Both the position numbers and the translations under genes were made by a program. A stretch of 12,028 nt of DNA from an uncultured Clostridium sp. (GTDB lineage: Bacteria > Bacillota > Clostridia > TANB77 > CAG-508): NCBI GenBank assembly GCA_946498265.1, contig CAMMNR010000041.1, positions 1 to 12,028 of the forward strand. Reading direction: 5' to 3'. Below the pieces are notes generated by a model, which made no database searches, had not been told where the DNA came from, and was given only the letters and a program-made list of their open reading frames with translations. Positions 1 to 5,943 of the stretch are shown here, piece by piece. How positions within the stretch are numbered: position 1 is the stretch's first letter; each line of letters begins with the position of its first letter.

Positions 1-1600
1 CTTTTTCTTCTCCACTTATTTTGTCTCCTAAGTCTTTTAATGTTTTTTCACTATTATATATTAAGCTTTCTGCATTGTTTTTAACTTCAATTTCTTCTTT
101 TTTCTTTTTATCTTCTTCAGCATGTGCTTCTGCATCTTTTACAGCTCTATCTATATCTTCATCAGTTAAATTTGTTGATGCTGTAATTGACACATTTTGC
201 TCATTTCCTGTTGCCATATCTTTTGCTGATACATGTACTATACCATTTGCGTCTATATCAAATGTTACTTCTATTTGTGGTACTCCTCTTGGTGCTGCTG
301 GAATTCCTGTTAATTGGAATCTTCCAAGTGTCTTATTATATGCTGCCATTTCTCTTTCACCTTGTAAAACATGTACTTCTACTGATGTTTGACCATCTGC
401 AGCAGTTGAGAATATTTGTGATTTTTTAGTTGGTATTGTTGTATTTCTTTCTATTAATTTTGTGAATACTCCTCCATAAGTTTCAATACCTAATGATAAT
501 GGTGTTACATCTAATAATACTAAATCTTTTACATCTCCTGAAAGTACTCCACCTTGGATAGCTGCTCCTATTGCAACACATTCATCTGGGTTTATTCCTT
601 TATCAGCGTCTTTTCCTGTTATTCTTTTTACTGCTTCTTGTACAGCTGGAACTCTTGTTGATCCTCCAACTAATAATACTTTATGAATATCATTTGGTGT
701 TAATCCTGCATCTTTTAATGCTTGGTTTACAGGTCCTGCAGTTGCTTCTACTAAATCGTGAATTAATTCTTCGAATTTTGCTCTTGTTAATTTAACATCT
801 AAATGTTTTGGTCCTGAACTATCAGCTGTGATAAATGGTAAATTAATTTGTGTTTGTTGAACACCTGATAATTCTATTTTTGCTTTTTCTGCTGCTTCTT
901 TTAATCTTTGCATTGCCATTTTATCATTGCTTAAATCGATGCCATCTGATTTTTTGAATTCACTTACTAAATATTTTATAATAGCTTCATCAAAGTCATC
1001 TCCACCTAGGTGTGTATTACCATTTGTTGCTAAAACTTCAAATACTCCATCACCAATATCTAATATTGATACGTCAAATGTTCCTCCACCTAAGTCATAT
1101 ATCATTATTTTTTGATCTTGTTCTTTATCCATTCCATATGCTAATGCTGCTGCTGTTGGTTCGTTTATAATTCTTAAAACTTCTAGTCCTGCTATCTTTC
1201 CTGCATCTTTTGTTGCTTGTCTTTGGCTATCACTAAAATATGCTGGTACTGTAATAACTGCTTGTGTTACTTTTTGTCCTAAATAGTTTTCTGCATCTGC
1301 TTTTAATTTTTGTAATATCATTGCTGATATTTCTTGTGGTGTGAATTTGTCACCTTCTATATCTACTTTTTCATTTGTTCCCATTTTTCTTTTTATTGAA
1401 ATAACTGTATTGTCTGGATTTGTAACAGCTTGACGTTTTGCTATTTGTCCTACTAGTCTTTCTCCATTTTTTGAAAAAGCTACTACTGATGGAGTTGTTC
1501 TATTTCCTTCTGCATTTGGTATTACTACTGGCTCTCCACCTTCCATAACTGCTACACATGAGTTTGTTGTTCCTAAGTCAATTCCTATAATTTTTCCCAT
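1..1600 (-). CDS. dnaK: Chaperone protein DnaK (Hsp70), 3' end cut by the window
   Basis: ATP-dependent Hsp70 chaperone of the cytosol, working with DnaJ and GrpE. The ATG at 1598-1600 is preceded by AAAGGATG, and 533 codons are visible of the roughly 610 usual for the family. Visible motifs: phosphate-1 loop IGIDLGTTNS near residues 5-14, phosphate-2 loop DLGGGTFDVS near 170, adenosine motif LLVGGSTRVP in the later part of the ATPase domain, the conserved linker region DLVLLDVTPLSLG, and then the substrate-binding beta domain and the start of the helical lid. The segment after the first 50 residues lacks the insertion (about 24 residues) that Gram-negative DnaK proteins carry, which supports Bacillota. 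It is the last visible gene of the CIRCE-controlled operon. No frameshift was seen. The C-terminal lid and any following dnaJ lie outside the window. Confidence 0.98.
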   Translation of the reverse strand, partial: MGKIIGIDLGTTNSCVAVMEGGEPVVIPNAEGNRTTPSVVAFSKNGERLVGQIAKRQAVTNPDNTVISIKRKMGTNEKVDIEGDKFTPQEISAMILQKLKADAENYLGQKVTQAVITVPAYFSDSQRQATKDAGKIAGLEVLRIINEPTAAALAYGMDKEQDQKIMIYDLGGGTFDVSILDIGDGVFEVLATNGNTHLGGDDFDEAIIKYLVSEFKKSDGIDLSNDKMAMQRLKEAAEKAKIELSGVQQTQINLPFITADSSGPKHLDVKLTRAKFEELIHDLVEATAGPVNQALKDAGLTPNDIHKVLLVGGSTRVPAVQEAVKRITGKDADKGINPDECVAIGAAIQGGVLSGDVKDLVLLDVTPLSLGIETYGGVFTKLIERNTTIPTKKSQIFSTAADGQTSVEVHVLQGEREMAAYNKTLGRFQLTGIPAAPRGVPQIEVTFDIDANGIVHVSAKDMATGNEQNVSITASTNLTDEDIDRAVKDAEAHAEEDKKKKEEIEVKNNAESLIYNSEKTLKDLGDKISGEEK

Positions 1601-1619
1601 TCTAATTCATCCTTTCTTT

Positions 1620-1650
1620 ACTGTTTTTTGGGATGGGGTCAAAAAACAGT
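1620..1650 (-). other. Stem-loop directly upstream of the dnaK ribosome binding site
   Basis: An 11-bp perfect stem (1620-1630 with 1640-1650) encloses a G-rich 9-base loop. On the minus strand it ends immediately before the dnaK Shine-Dalgarno sequence and has no T-run after it, so it is not a terminator for this operon. On the plus strand it is followed by a T-rich tract (1650-1666), so it could end plus-strand transcription. In the dnaK mRNA it could act as a 5' stabiliser or processing site; that is inference. Confidence 0.55.
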
Positions 1651-1724
1651 TTTTATTTTATTTTTTGCTTCTCTCCCCACCAATGAAGCTATTTTATATA
1701 TAAAATTAATAACTAAATTTATTT

Positions 1725-2078
1725 TTATAATAGTTCTATTGCTAGATATCCACCTAATAATAAAGTTGCAACATATTTTACTGCTATATCTATTACCACA
1801 GATATTATTACAAAAGGTACTCTTTCCAAAAGATAACGATTATTCAATTTGTCTACTATAAGTATTACTATCAATCCTATTACGAAAAATGCTCCAAATG
1901 TCAATAATATCAATAATAATGACACATATCCCCATAATAGCATTCCTATGAATAATACTACTTCCATTCCAACTGCATAGATTAATACTTTTTTTAAATA
2001 CCCTACATTTTTATCCATAGCAGAATATATGATACAAAATATTACTATATCTAATAATATTCCTAGTATTCTTATCAT
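1725..2078 (-). CDS. Small four-helix membrane protein of unknown function, between grpE and dnaK
   Basis: I do not recognise a family. With the ATG at 2076-2078 the product has 117 residues. That start is preferred because the AAAAGGGG ribosome site lies about 7 bases upstream of it, whereas the in-frame ATG at 2082-2084 nearly touches the site. Four hydrophobic segments are visible, at about residues 4-21, 31-50, 52-75 and 88-113. Short charged turns separate them (DKN near 22, DKLNNR near 76-81), and there is no signal peptide or catalytic motif. The start lies 13 bases after the grpE stop, so it should be co-transcribed and probably translationally coupled with grpE. A gap of 124 bases separates it from dnaK. 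The position suggests a stress-linked or simply co-expressed membrane protein. It is not the usual neighbour here, since grpE is normally followed directly by dnaK. Confidence 0.8.
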   Translation of the reverse strand: MIRILGILLDIVIFCIIYSAMDKNVGYLKKVLIYAVGMEVVLFIGMLLWGYVSLLLILLTFGAFFVIGLIVILIVDKLNNRYLLERVPFVIISVVIDIAVKYVATLLLGGYLAIELL

Positions 2079-2091
2079 TTTCATTCCCCTT

Positions 2092-2634
2092 TTAATTTGC
2101 TACTACAACCATTGAATGTCTAATAACTCTATTTCCTATTTTATATCCTTTTCTATATTCTTGAACAATTTCTTTTTCTCCTTTTTCATCATCTTGCACA
2201 CTACTTACAGCTTCATGTATACTTGGATCAAAAGTTTCTCCTACTGCTTTTATTTCTTCTACTCCTTTTGATTTTAATACATCTTTAAATTGTTTCAATA
2301 CTAATTCTATACCTTGTTTGTAGCTTTCGTCTTTTGTTTCTACTTTTGCTGCATTTTCTAAGTTATCTACTACTGGTAATATTACTTCTATTACATCAGA
2401 AAGTATTGAATTATATAATCCTTCTCTTTCTTTTGCACTTCTTTTTTTGAAGTTTTCAAATTCTGCTAATATTCTTTTATATCTGTCATCTAGTTCATCA
2501 TAATCTTGTTTTGGTACCATATCCTTATGTTTGCTTTTTTCTTCATTTTTATTCTCTTCATTTGATACTTCTTTTTTAGAAACCTCTTCTTTAACTTCTT
2601 TTTTTAATTCTTCTTTATTTTCTGCTTCTGACAT
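2092..2634 (-). CDS. grpE: Nucleotide exchange factor GrpE
   Basis: GrpE releases ADP from DnaK and so resets the chaperone cycle in the cytosol. The product has 180 residues using the ATG at 2632-2634. An AAAGGTGG ribosome site sits 5 bases upstream, and the in-frame GTG at 2641-2643 lies inside that site, so it is rejected as a start. Residues 1 to about 40 are highly charged and low-complexity, typical of the disordered GrpE N-terminus. Residues 40-85 (KQDYDELDDRYKRILAEF and onward) form the long dimerising helix. The C-terminal wing carries the family signature FDPSIHEAV near residue 135 and GYKIGNRVIRHSMV near 160-175. The gene follows hrcA with a structured gap and precedes a small membrane protein gene by a few bases. 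Confidence 0.97.
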   Translation of the reverse strand: MSEAENKEELKKEVKEEVSKKEVSNEENKNEEKSKHKDMVPKQDYDELDDRYKRILAEFENFKKRSAKEREGLYNSILSDVIEVILPVVDNLENAAKVETKDESYKQGIELVLKQFKDVLKSKGVEEIKAVGETFDPSIHEAVSSVQDDEKGEKEIVQEYRKGYKIGNRVIRHSMVVVAN

Positions 2635-2681
2635 TTTTACCACCTTTCCTTAATTTGGAAAAGAATCGTTATTCGGCTAGG

Positions 2682-2745
2682 TGACCGAGTTGTTAATTTA
2701 TGAGGCGTACTCATTGTATGTTGATTAAATTAACAATGAAGGTCA
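2682..2745 (-). other. Structured RNA element between hrcA and grpE
   Basis: The 131-base gap between hrcA and grpE contains an 11-bp perfect stem (2690-2700 with 2726-2736). An outer TGACC/GGTCA stem (2682-2686 with 2741-2745) and a small TGAG/CTCA hairpin inside the loop (2701-2713) extend it. There is no T-run, so it is not a terminator. In B. subtilis the dnaK operon mRNA is processed between hrcA and grpE; a similar role here is inference. A tRNA was considered and rejected because no T-arm is present. Confidence 0.5.
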
Positions 2746-2774
2746 ACAACGCCAAATGATGATTATTTTTCAAA

Positions 2775-3779
2775 TTAAAATTCTTTGAGTTTCTTATTAA
2801 TGTACTTCATAACTGAAATAACTTTTGAATAATCCATTCTTTTAGGACCTATAATTCCTATTGTTCCTAAATCTTTTCCATTAACTTTATGCTTAAAAGT
2901 TACTACACTAAAATCTTTTAACTCATCTTGTTTATTTTCTTCTCCTATATATACATTTATATCTTCTGCAAATCCTGAATTTAACATATCAGCCATTAAT
3001 TCTTTAGTATCCAATATATTAATAAAATTTTTAGCAACTTCTAAACTATTAAATTCTGGTAAATCAAAAGATTTATTAGCTCCTTCTAAATATATCTTAT
3101 CATCTTCTTGAAGTACTTTTTTTATTTGTTCTATTACAGGTTTTATAACATTTACACTATATGTCATTTCATCATACAAATAATCTTCTAATGGTCTATC
3201 TATAGTTTCTATTGGTTGTCCTTTGAGTTTATTATTAAACATATAATTCATTGTTTCTATTTGTTTTTGATTGACATCTTCATCAAATTTTATAATTGTT
3301 TCTTTTACTAGTCCTGTATCAGTTAGTATTACTGCTAACATCATCCTTGAACCTAAAAGTACAAATTTTATTTCTTGTATTATTTGATTTGTTGTTTTTG
3401 GTCCTATAGAAACTGCTGTATAATGAGTCACTTCAGAGATTGTATTTGCTGTTATTTTTGTTAAATCTTCTATTTCATTTACTTTGGTTTCTAATTTTGA
3501 ACTTATATACTTTATTTCTTCCAAACTTATATCTTTATCATTTATAAGTTCATCCACATAATATCTATATCCTTTTTCTGATGGAATTCTTCCACTAGAT
3601 GTGTGAGTTTTATCTAAATACCCATTTTTCTCAAGTTCTGCCATTTCATTTCTTATTGTTGCACTACTACAATCTAATCCATGGTTACATGTTAAAGCAT
3701 TTGAACTTACTGGCTCTGCTGTATTTATATATTCTTCTACTATTGCTTGTAATACTTTTTTCTTTCTTTCATCTAACAA
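2775..3779 (-). CDS. hrcA: Heat-inducible transcription repressor HrcA
   Basis: HrcA is the DNA-binding repressor of class I heat-shock genes; it binds the CIRCE element and depends on GroEL for activity. The product has 334 residues when started at the TTG at 3777-3779. An AGAGGTGA ribosome site lies about 5 bases upstream of this TTG, whereas the in-frame GTG at 3786-3788 lies inside that site. The resulting N-terminus (MLDERKKKVLQAIVEEY) matches the usual HrcA beginning. The winged helix is at about residues 5-75, with CSSATIRNEMAELEKNGYL followed by the wing THTSSGRIPSEKGYRYYVD. The rest is the GAF-like and dimerisation region, ending in GTIGIIGPKRMDYSKVI, a typical C-terminal motif. It is the first gene of the operon, so with CIRCE upstream it should control itself. 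Length is normal. Confidence 0.97.
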   Translation of the reverse strand: MLDERKKKVLQAIVEEYINTAEPVSSNALTCNHGLDCSSATIRNEMAELEKNGYLDKTHTSSGRIPSEKGYRYYVDELINDKDISLEEIKYISSKLETKVNEIEDLTKITANTISEVTHYTAVSIGPKTTNQIIQEIKFVLLGSRMMLAVILTDTGLVKETIIKFDEDVNQKQIETMNYMFNNKLKGQPIETIDRPLEDYLYDEMTYSVNVIKPVIEQIKKVLQEDDKIYLEGANKSFDLPEFNSLEVAKNFINILDTKELMADMLNSGFAEDINVYIGEENKQDELKDFSVVTFKHKVNGKDLGTIGIIGPKRMDYSKVISVMKYINKKLKEF

Positions 3780-3821
3780 TTTTCTCACCTCTCAAAGCTA
3801 ATTGTTAGTTTTTTATATTTT

Positions 3822-3848
3822 TTAGCACTCTCTATTATTGTTTGCTAA
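3822..3848 (-). promoter_or_regulatory. CIRCE operator, promoter-proximal copy
   Basis: It reads TTAGCACTC, 9 bases, GTTTGCTAA, against the CIRCE consensus TTAGCACTC-N9-GAGTGCTAA: left arm perfect, right arm two mismatches. It lies downstream of the -10 box, over the expected transcription start, where HrcA binding would block initiation. Confidence 0.9.
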
Positions 3849-3856
3849 CTTGTTAT

Positions 3857-3885
3857 ATATTATACTCTTTTTTAGCACTTGTCAA
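3857..3885 (-). promoter_or_regulatory. Sigma-A type promoter of the hrcA-grpE-dnaK operon
   Basis: On the minus strand a perfect TTGACA -35 box lies at 3880-3885. The -10 is either TAATAT at 3857-3862 (17-base spacer) or TATAAT at 3859-3864 (15-base spacer). The promoter is sandwiched between two CIRCE copies, and the -35 overlaps the distal one. It is the only good promoter seen for this operon. Confidence 0.85.
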
Positions 3886-3898
3886 TACATTTTGCTAA
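3872..3898 (-). promoter_or_regulatory. CIRCE operator, second diverged copy over the -35 box
   Basis: It reads TTAGCACTT, 9 bases, TTTTGCTAA, with one mismatch in the left arm and three in the right against the CIRCE consensus. It starts exactly 50 bases from the first copy (about five helical turns, same face) and overlaps the -35 box and spacer. Its inner half-sites are weaker than those of the first copy. Confidence 0.75.
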
Positions 3899-3921
3899 AA
3901 AAATTGTGAATTTTTTGTGAA

Positions 3922-3964
3922 TTGTGCCAAGAATTGCCAAAAGGGACGGGCTATTTTGGCACAA
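3922..3964. repeat. REP-like palindromic repeat, copy 1
   Basis: A 9-bp stem (3922-3930 with 3956-3964, TTGTGCCAA/TTGGCACAA) encloses a GGGACGGGCTA core. The segment 3936-3963 matches the unit at 5043-5073 closely; the left side has an extra partial GCCAA copy. It sits between the CIRCE operators and the dps terminator. No gene is present. Confidence 0.75.
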
Positions 3965-3967
3965 AAA

Positions 3968-4004
3968 AATAGGGAAAAAAAAGGACGTCCCGTTTTTCCC
4001 TATT
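3968..4004 (-). terminator. Rho-independent terminator of dps
   Basis: A 12-bp perfect stem (3968-3979 with 3993-4004) is followed on the minus strand by six or seven T residues (3961-3967). The first bases of the stem overlap the dps stop codon. The loop contains GGACGTCC, the core word of the REP-like family, so this terminator may have been built from such a repeat. Confidence 0.85.
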
Positions 4005-4437
4005 CTTTCATTTGCTTTAGCATCCATAATTTTTTAGAGTAATTTGAAATATATTCATCCATTAATGATGATGTTGCATATTGTTTTTGATTATCTGCTT
4101 CTTCTTTAATTTTTGTTACCTTTTGCAACAATTTTTCTAAATCTTTTATAATATTTGTAAATACATCACAATCATTTATCTTTTCATTTCTAGCTTCTTC
4201 TATACATGTATTTGCCAAATAATCTTTCATTGTTCCTAGAGGTTCATTTCCTAATATAAGGATGTGCTCTGCTACTTCGTCAATTTGTTCATTTATTTCA
4301 TTATAATATTCTTCTAACTTTTCGTGTATAACAAAAAAATCCTTTCCTACTATATTCCAGTGATAATTTTGTACTTTTCTATAAAATACATTTAAATCTG
4401 ATAATAATTCATTTAAACATTTTACCATGTTTTCCAT
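4000..4437 (-). CDS. dps: Dps family ferritin-like protein
   Basis: Dps proteins form hollow 12-subunit shells that oxidise Fe(II), preferentially with hydrogen peroxide, and store it, protecting DNA. The product has 145 residues using the ATG at 4435-4437, placed about 8 bases after the AAAGGATG ribosome site. The in-frame ATG at 4444-4446 lies inside that site and is rejected. The conserved intersubunit ferroxidase ligands are present: H26 in NYHWN, H38 in IHEKLEE, then D53 and E57 in QIDEVAEH. These have the spacing of the known Dps set (H31, H43, D58, E62 in Listeria). Length is at the short end of the family with no long DNA-binding tail. It is transcribed away from a helical protein gene across a palindromic region, and its stop codon is embedded in its terminator. 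Confidence 0.92.
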   Translation of the reverse strand: MENMVKCLNELLSDLNVFYRKVQNYHWNIVGKDFFVIHEKLEEYYNEINEQIDEVAEHILILGNEPLGTMKDYLANTCIEEARNEKINDCDVFTNIIKDLEKLLQKVTKIKEEADNQKQYATSSLMDEYISNYSKKLWMLKQMKE

Positions 4438-4520
4438 ATTTATCATCCTTTCTTTTTTGTTTATATTAATTTTTCCATTCTGTATTTTTTTATACTTGTT
4501 TTTGTTATATTTTTATTATT

Positions 4521-4547
4521 TTTTCAAATAATATAATTGTTTGAAAA
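4521..4547. promoter_or_regulatory. AT-rich palindrome between dps and the divergent gene, candidate operator
   Basis: The 27-base segment has arms TTTTCAAA and TTTGAAAA around an almost symmetric AATATAATT centre, with only two non-matching pairs. It embeds a TATAAT (4532-4537) that would serve as the -10 for the plus-strand gene, although no good -35 is visible. Its place between dps and a divergent gene fits a Fur/PerR-type or other redox operator, but it does not match a PerR box closely. The regulator is unknown. Confidence 0.45.
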
Positions 4548-4579
4548 TTTTTAACATATTTGAAAGGTATGGTGATTTT

Positions 4580-5008
4580 ATGGATAGTCCTGGATATATC
4601 TTAAATGAAATTAATAAAGGAATAAAAATGGGAATGGATTCAATATCTACAGTTGCTGAAAAAGTTCAAGATGACCGTTTTAAAAAAGATTTAAAATATC
4701 AATATGATAAATATAATGAAATATTAAATAAGGTCAATGACGAATTAGATAATTATGATGATTTTCCTAAAGAATTAAATCCTATGCAAAAAGCTATGGG
4801 ATGGATGAGTGTTCAATTTAATACTTTAGATGATAAAAGTAATTCTAAAATTTCTGAAATGATGATTCAAGGTACCAATATGGGAATTATTGAAGGTGTT
4901 AAATTGTTAAATCATAATCCTGACACAGATCAAAATGTGAAAGATATTTTGAATGAATTTATTAAATTTCAAGAAAATACGGTTGAACAACTTAAAAAAT
5001 ATTTGTAA
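4580..5008 (+). CDS. Small all-helical protein, possibly ferritin-like, unknown function
   Basis: I cannot assign a family with certainty. The ATG at 4580-4582 is chosen because GGTGA ends about 5 bases upstream; an in-frame TTG at 4541 lacks a ribosome site. The product has 142 residues, acidic and without signal peptide or membrane segments. It appears to form four amphipathic helices at about residues 5-27, 30-56, 66-107 and 115-141. Regions such as GMDSISTVAEKV and DLKYQYDKYNEILNKV resemble the helix-bundle style of DUF2383/spore-coat-like ferritin relatives. A clear Glu/His di-iron ligand set is not evident. It is the only clear plus-strand gene here and is divergent from dps across a shared palindrome, which hints at joint control. 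It is followed by REP-like repeats. The gene is real; its role is open. Confidence 0.8.
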   Translation: MDSPGYILNEINKGIKMGMDSISTVAEKVQDDRFKKDLKYQYDKYNEILNKVNDELDNYDDFPKELNPMQKAMGWMSVQFNTLDDKSNSKISEMMIQGTNMGIIEGVKLLNHNPDTDQNVKDILNEFIKFQENTVEQLKKYL

Positions 5009-5015
5009 TGCTATA

Positions 5016-5050
5016 AAAGGGACAGTTCTTAATATGCATTTTTGTGCCAA
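5016..5050. repeat. Partial REP-like unit next to the inverted pair
   Basis: An AAAAGGGACAGTTCTT word (5016-5030) followed by TTTTTGTGCCAA (5039-5050) resembles the GGGACG...TTTGGCAC family in altered order, and abuts the perfect inverted pair. It could be a decayed unit. Confidence 0.4.
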
Positions 5051-5150
5051 AGGGGACGGGCTATTTTGGCACACTTTATTTATTCAGCATTTTATAAAAT
5101 TAAAATGTATTATATAAGGTGTGCCAAAATAGCCCGTCCCCTTTGGCACA
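5043..5150. repeat. Perfect 32-bp inverted pair of REP-like units (BIME-like) between convergent genes
   Basis: The segments 5043-5074 and 5119-5150 are exact reverse complements over 32 bases, separated by a 44-base AT-rich spacer. Each arm is itself an imperfect palindrome, TGTGCCAAA...TTTGGCACA, around GGGGACGGGCTA. The pair fills the gap between two convergent genes (stops at 5008 and 5155), so its RNA hairpin could end or stabilise both transcripts. There is no T-run directly after the arms. The two-opposed-units form is typical of REP elements spread by RAYT transposases; no transposase is visible here. Confidence 0.85.
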
Positions 5151-5154
5151 CCCT

Positions 5155-5943
5155 TTATTGTTCTCCTTGATATTCTATATTTCTATTAAATGCTAGTATA
5201 GACTGGAATATTGGAGGAAGTATTATTAATCCTATTCCAAATAGTCCGCCTTTTCCAAAGTTTTCTGATAAAAGTATTCTTTTCATAATAGCTATTATAA
5301 ACATTGCAATCCATCCAAATATAGGAATTAACCAAAGTAGCATAAGAAATGGTGATAATCCACATATTTTATACATTGTAACTTGTCTATAAAATGGAAT
5401 TATTGCTGCAAATCCATTTTTTCCTGCTTTTTTGTATATAATCCATCTTGTTATTGTACAATATATAAATAATATCACAATTACCCAAAGTACTGTTTTT
5501 ACAGTATTATTTGCAAGTAAAATTTTAAAAACTAATCCTACTTTTTGGGATGTTGTTGTATTGTTTATAGCATTTTCTACTGCTTCTCCTGGTGAACTTC
5601 CTTCTTGCAAGCTTTTTCTTATTTCGTTTATATTTTCGTCATTTTCTAAGATATTCCTTATCTCTTCTTGGTCTGTGTTTCTTATAAACTCTGCTCCTGC
5701 ATCTATTACATCTTCACTTACTCCCGCTTCTTCTGATATTTTATCTTTATTTTCTAATATCATATTTGCAATTTCATCATTTGTATATTCCTCTGTTATT
5801 TGGTCATAAATTTCTAATATTTCTTCATTTGTTATATTTTCTATGTTTTCAGGTATTTCTACTGCCTTTACATTATTTTCTATAAAAAATAATGTTACCA
5901 ATAAAACTATTATTATTAAGATTCCTATTTTTTTTATTTTCAT
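5155..5943 (-). CDS. Secreted/membrane protein with DUF5684-like C-terminal domain
   Basis: 262 residues. Residues 1-27 look like a signal peptide (KIKK, a hydrophobic run, and VKA before VEI). Residues 28 to about 140 are acidic, helix-prone and outside the membrane (EEILEIYDQI, EEIRNILENDENINEIRKSL). The C-terminal part has three or four membrane segments at about 150-170, 177-193, 197-220 and 231-252. These carry the DUF5684 hallmarks: a KKAGKNGFAAIIPFYRQ motif after the first helix and a later SENFGKGGLFGIGL motif. The domain's biochemical function is unknown to me. The ATG overlaps the murI stop by 4 bases (ATGA) and has a strong AAAGGAGG site 8 bases upstream, so expression should be coupled to murI. 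An envelope role is plausible from that linkage but not shown. The gene ends 5 bases before the REP-like inverted pair. Confidence 0.85.
   Translation of the reverse strand: MKIKKIGILIIIVLLVTLFFIENNVKAVEIPENIENITNEEILEIYDQITEEYTNDEIANMILENKDKISEEAGVSEDVIDAGAEFIRNTDQEEIRNILENDENINEIRKSLQEGSSPGEAVENAINNTTTSQKVGLVFKILLANNTVKTVLWVIVILFIYCTITRWIIYKKAGKNGFAAIIPFYRQVTMYKICGLSPFLMLLWLIPIFGWIAMFIIAIMKRILLSENFGKGGLFGIGLIILPPIFQSILAFNRNIEYQGEQ

Noticed and set aside
21..1115. Several plus-strand open frames within dnaK
   Set aside because: They are antisense to a complete Hsp70 coding sequence and have low-complexity hydrophobic or Ser-rich products typical of reverse-frame shadows.
2644..2774. Possible tRNA in the hrcA-grpE gap
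   Set aside because: Stems are present, but there is no T-arm (GTTCGANTC) sequence, no acceptor stem of 7 bp and no plausible anticodon arm.
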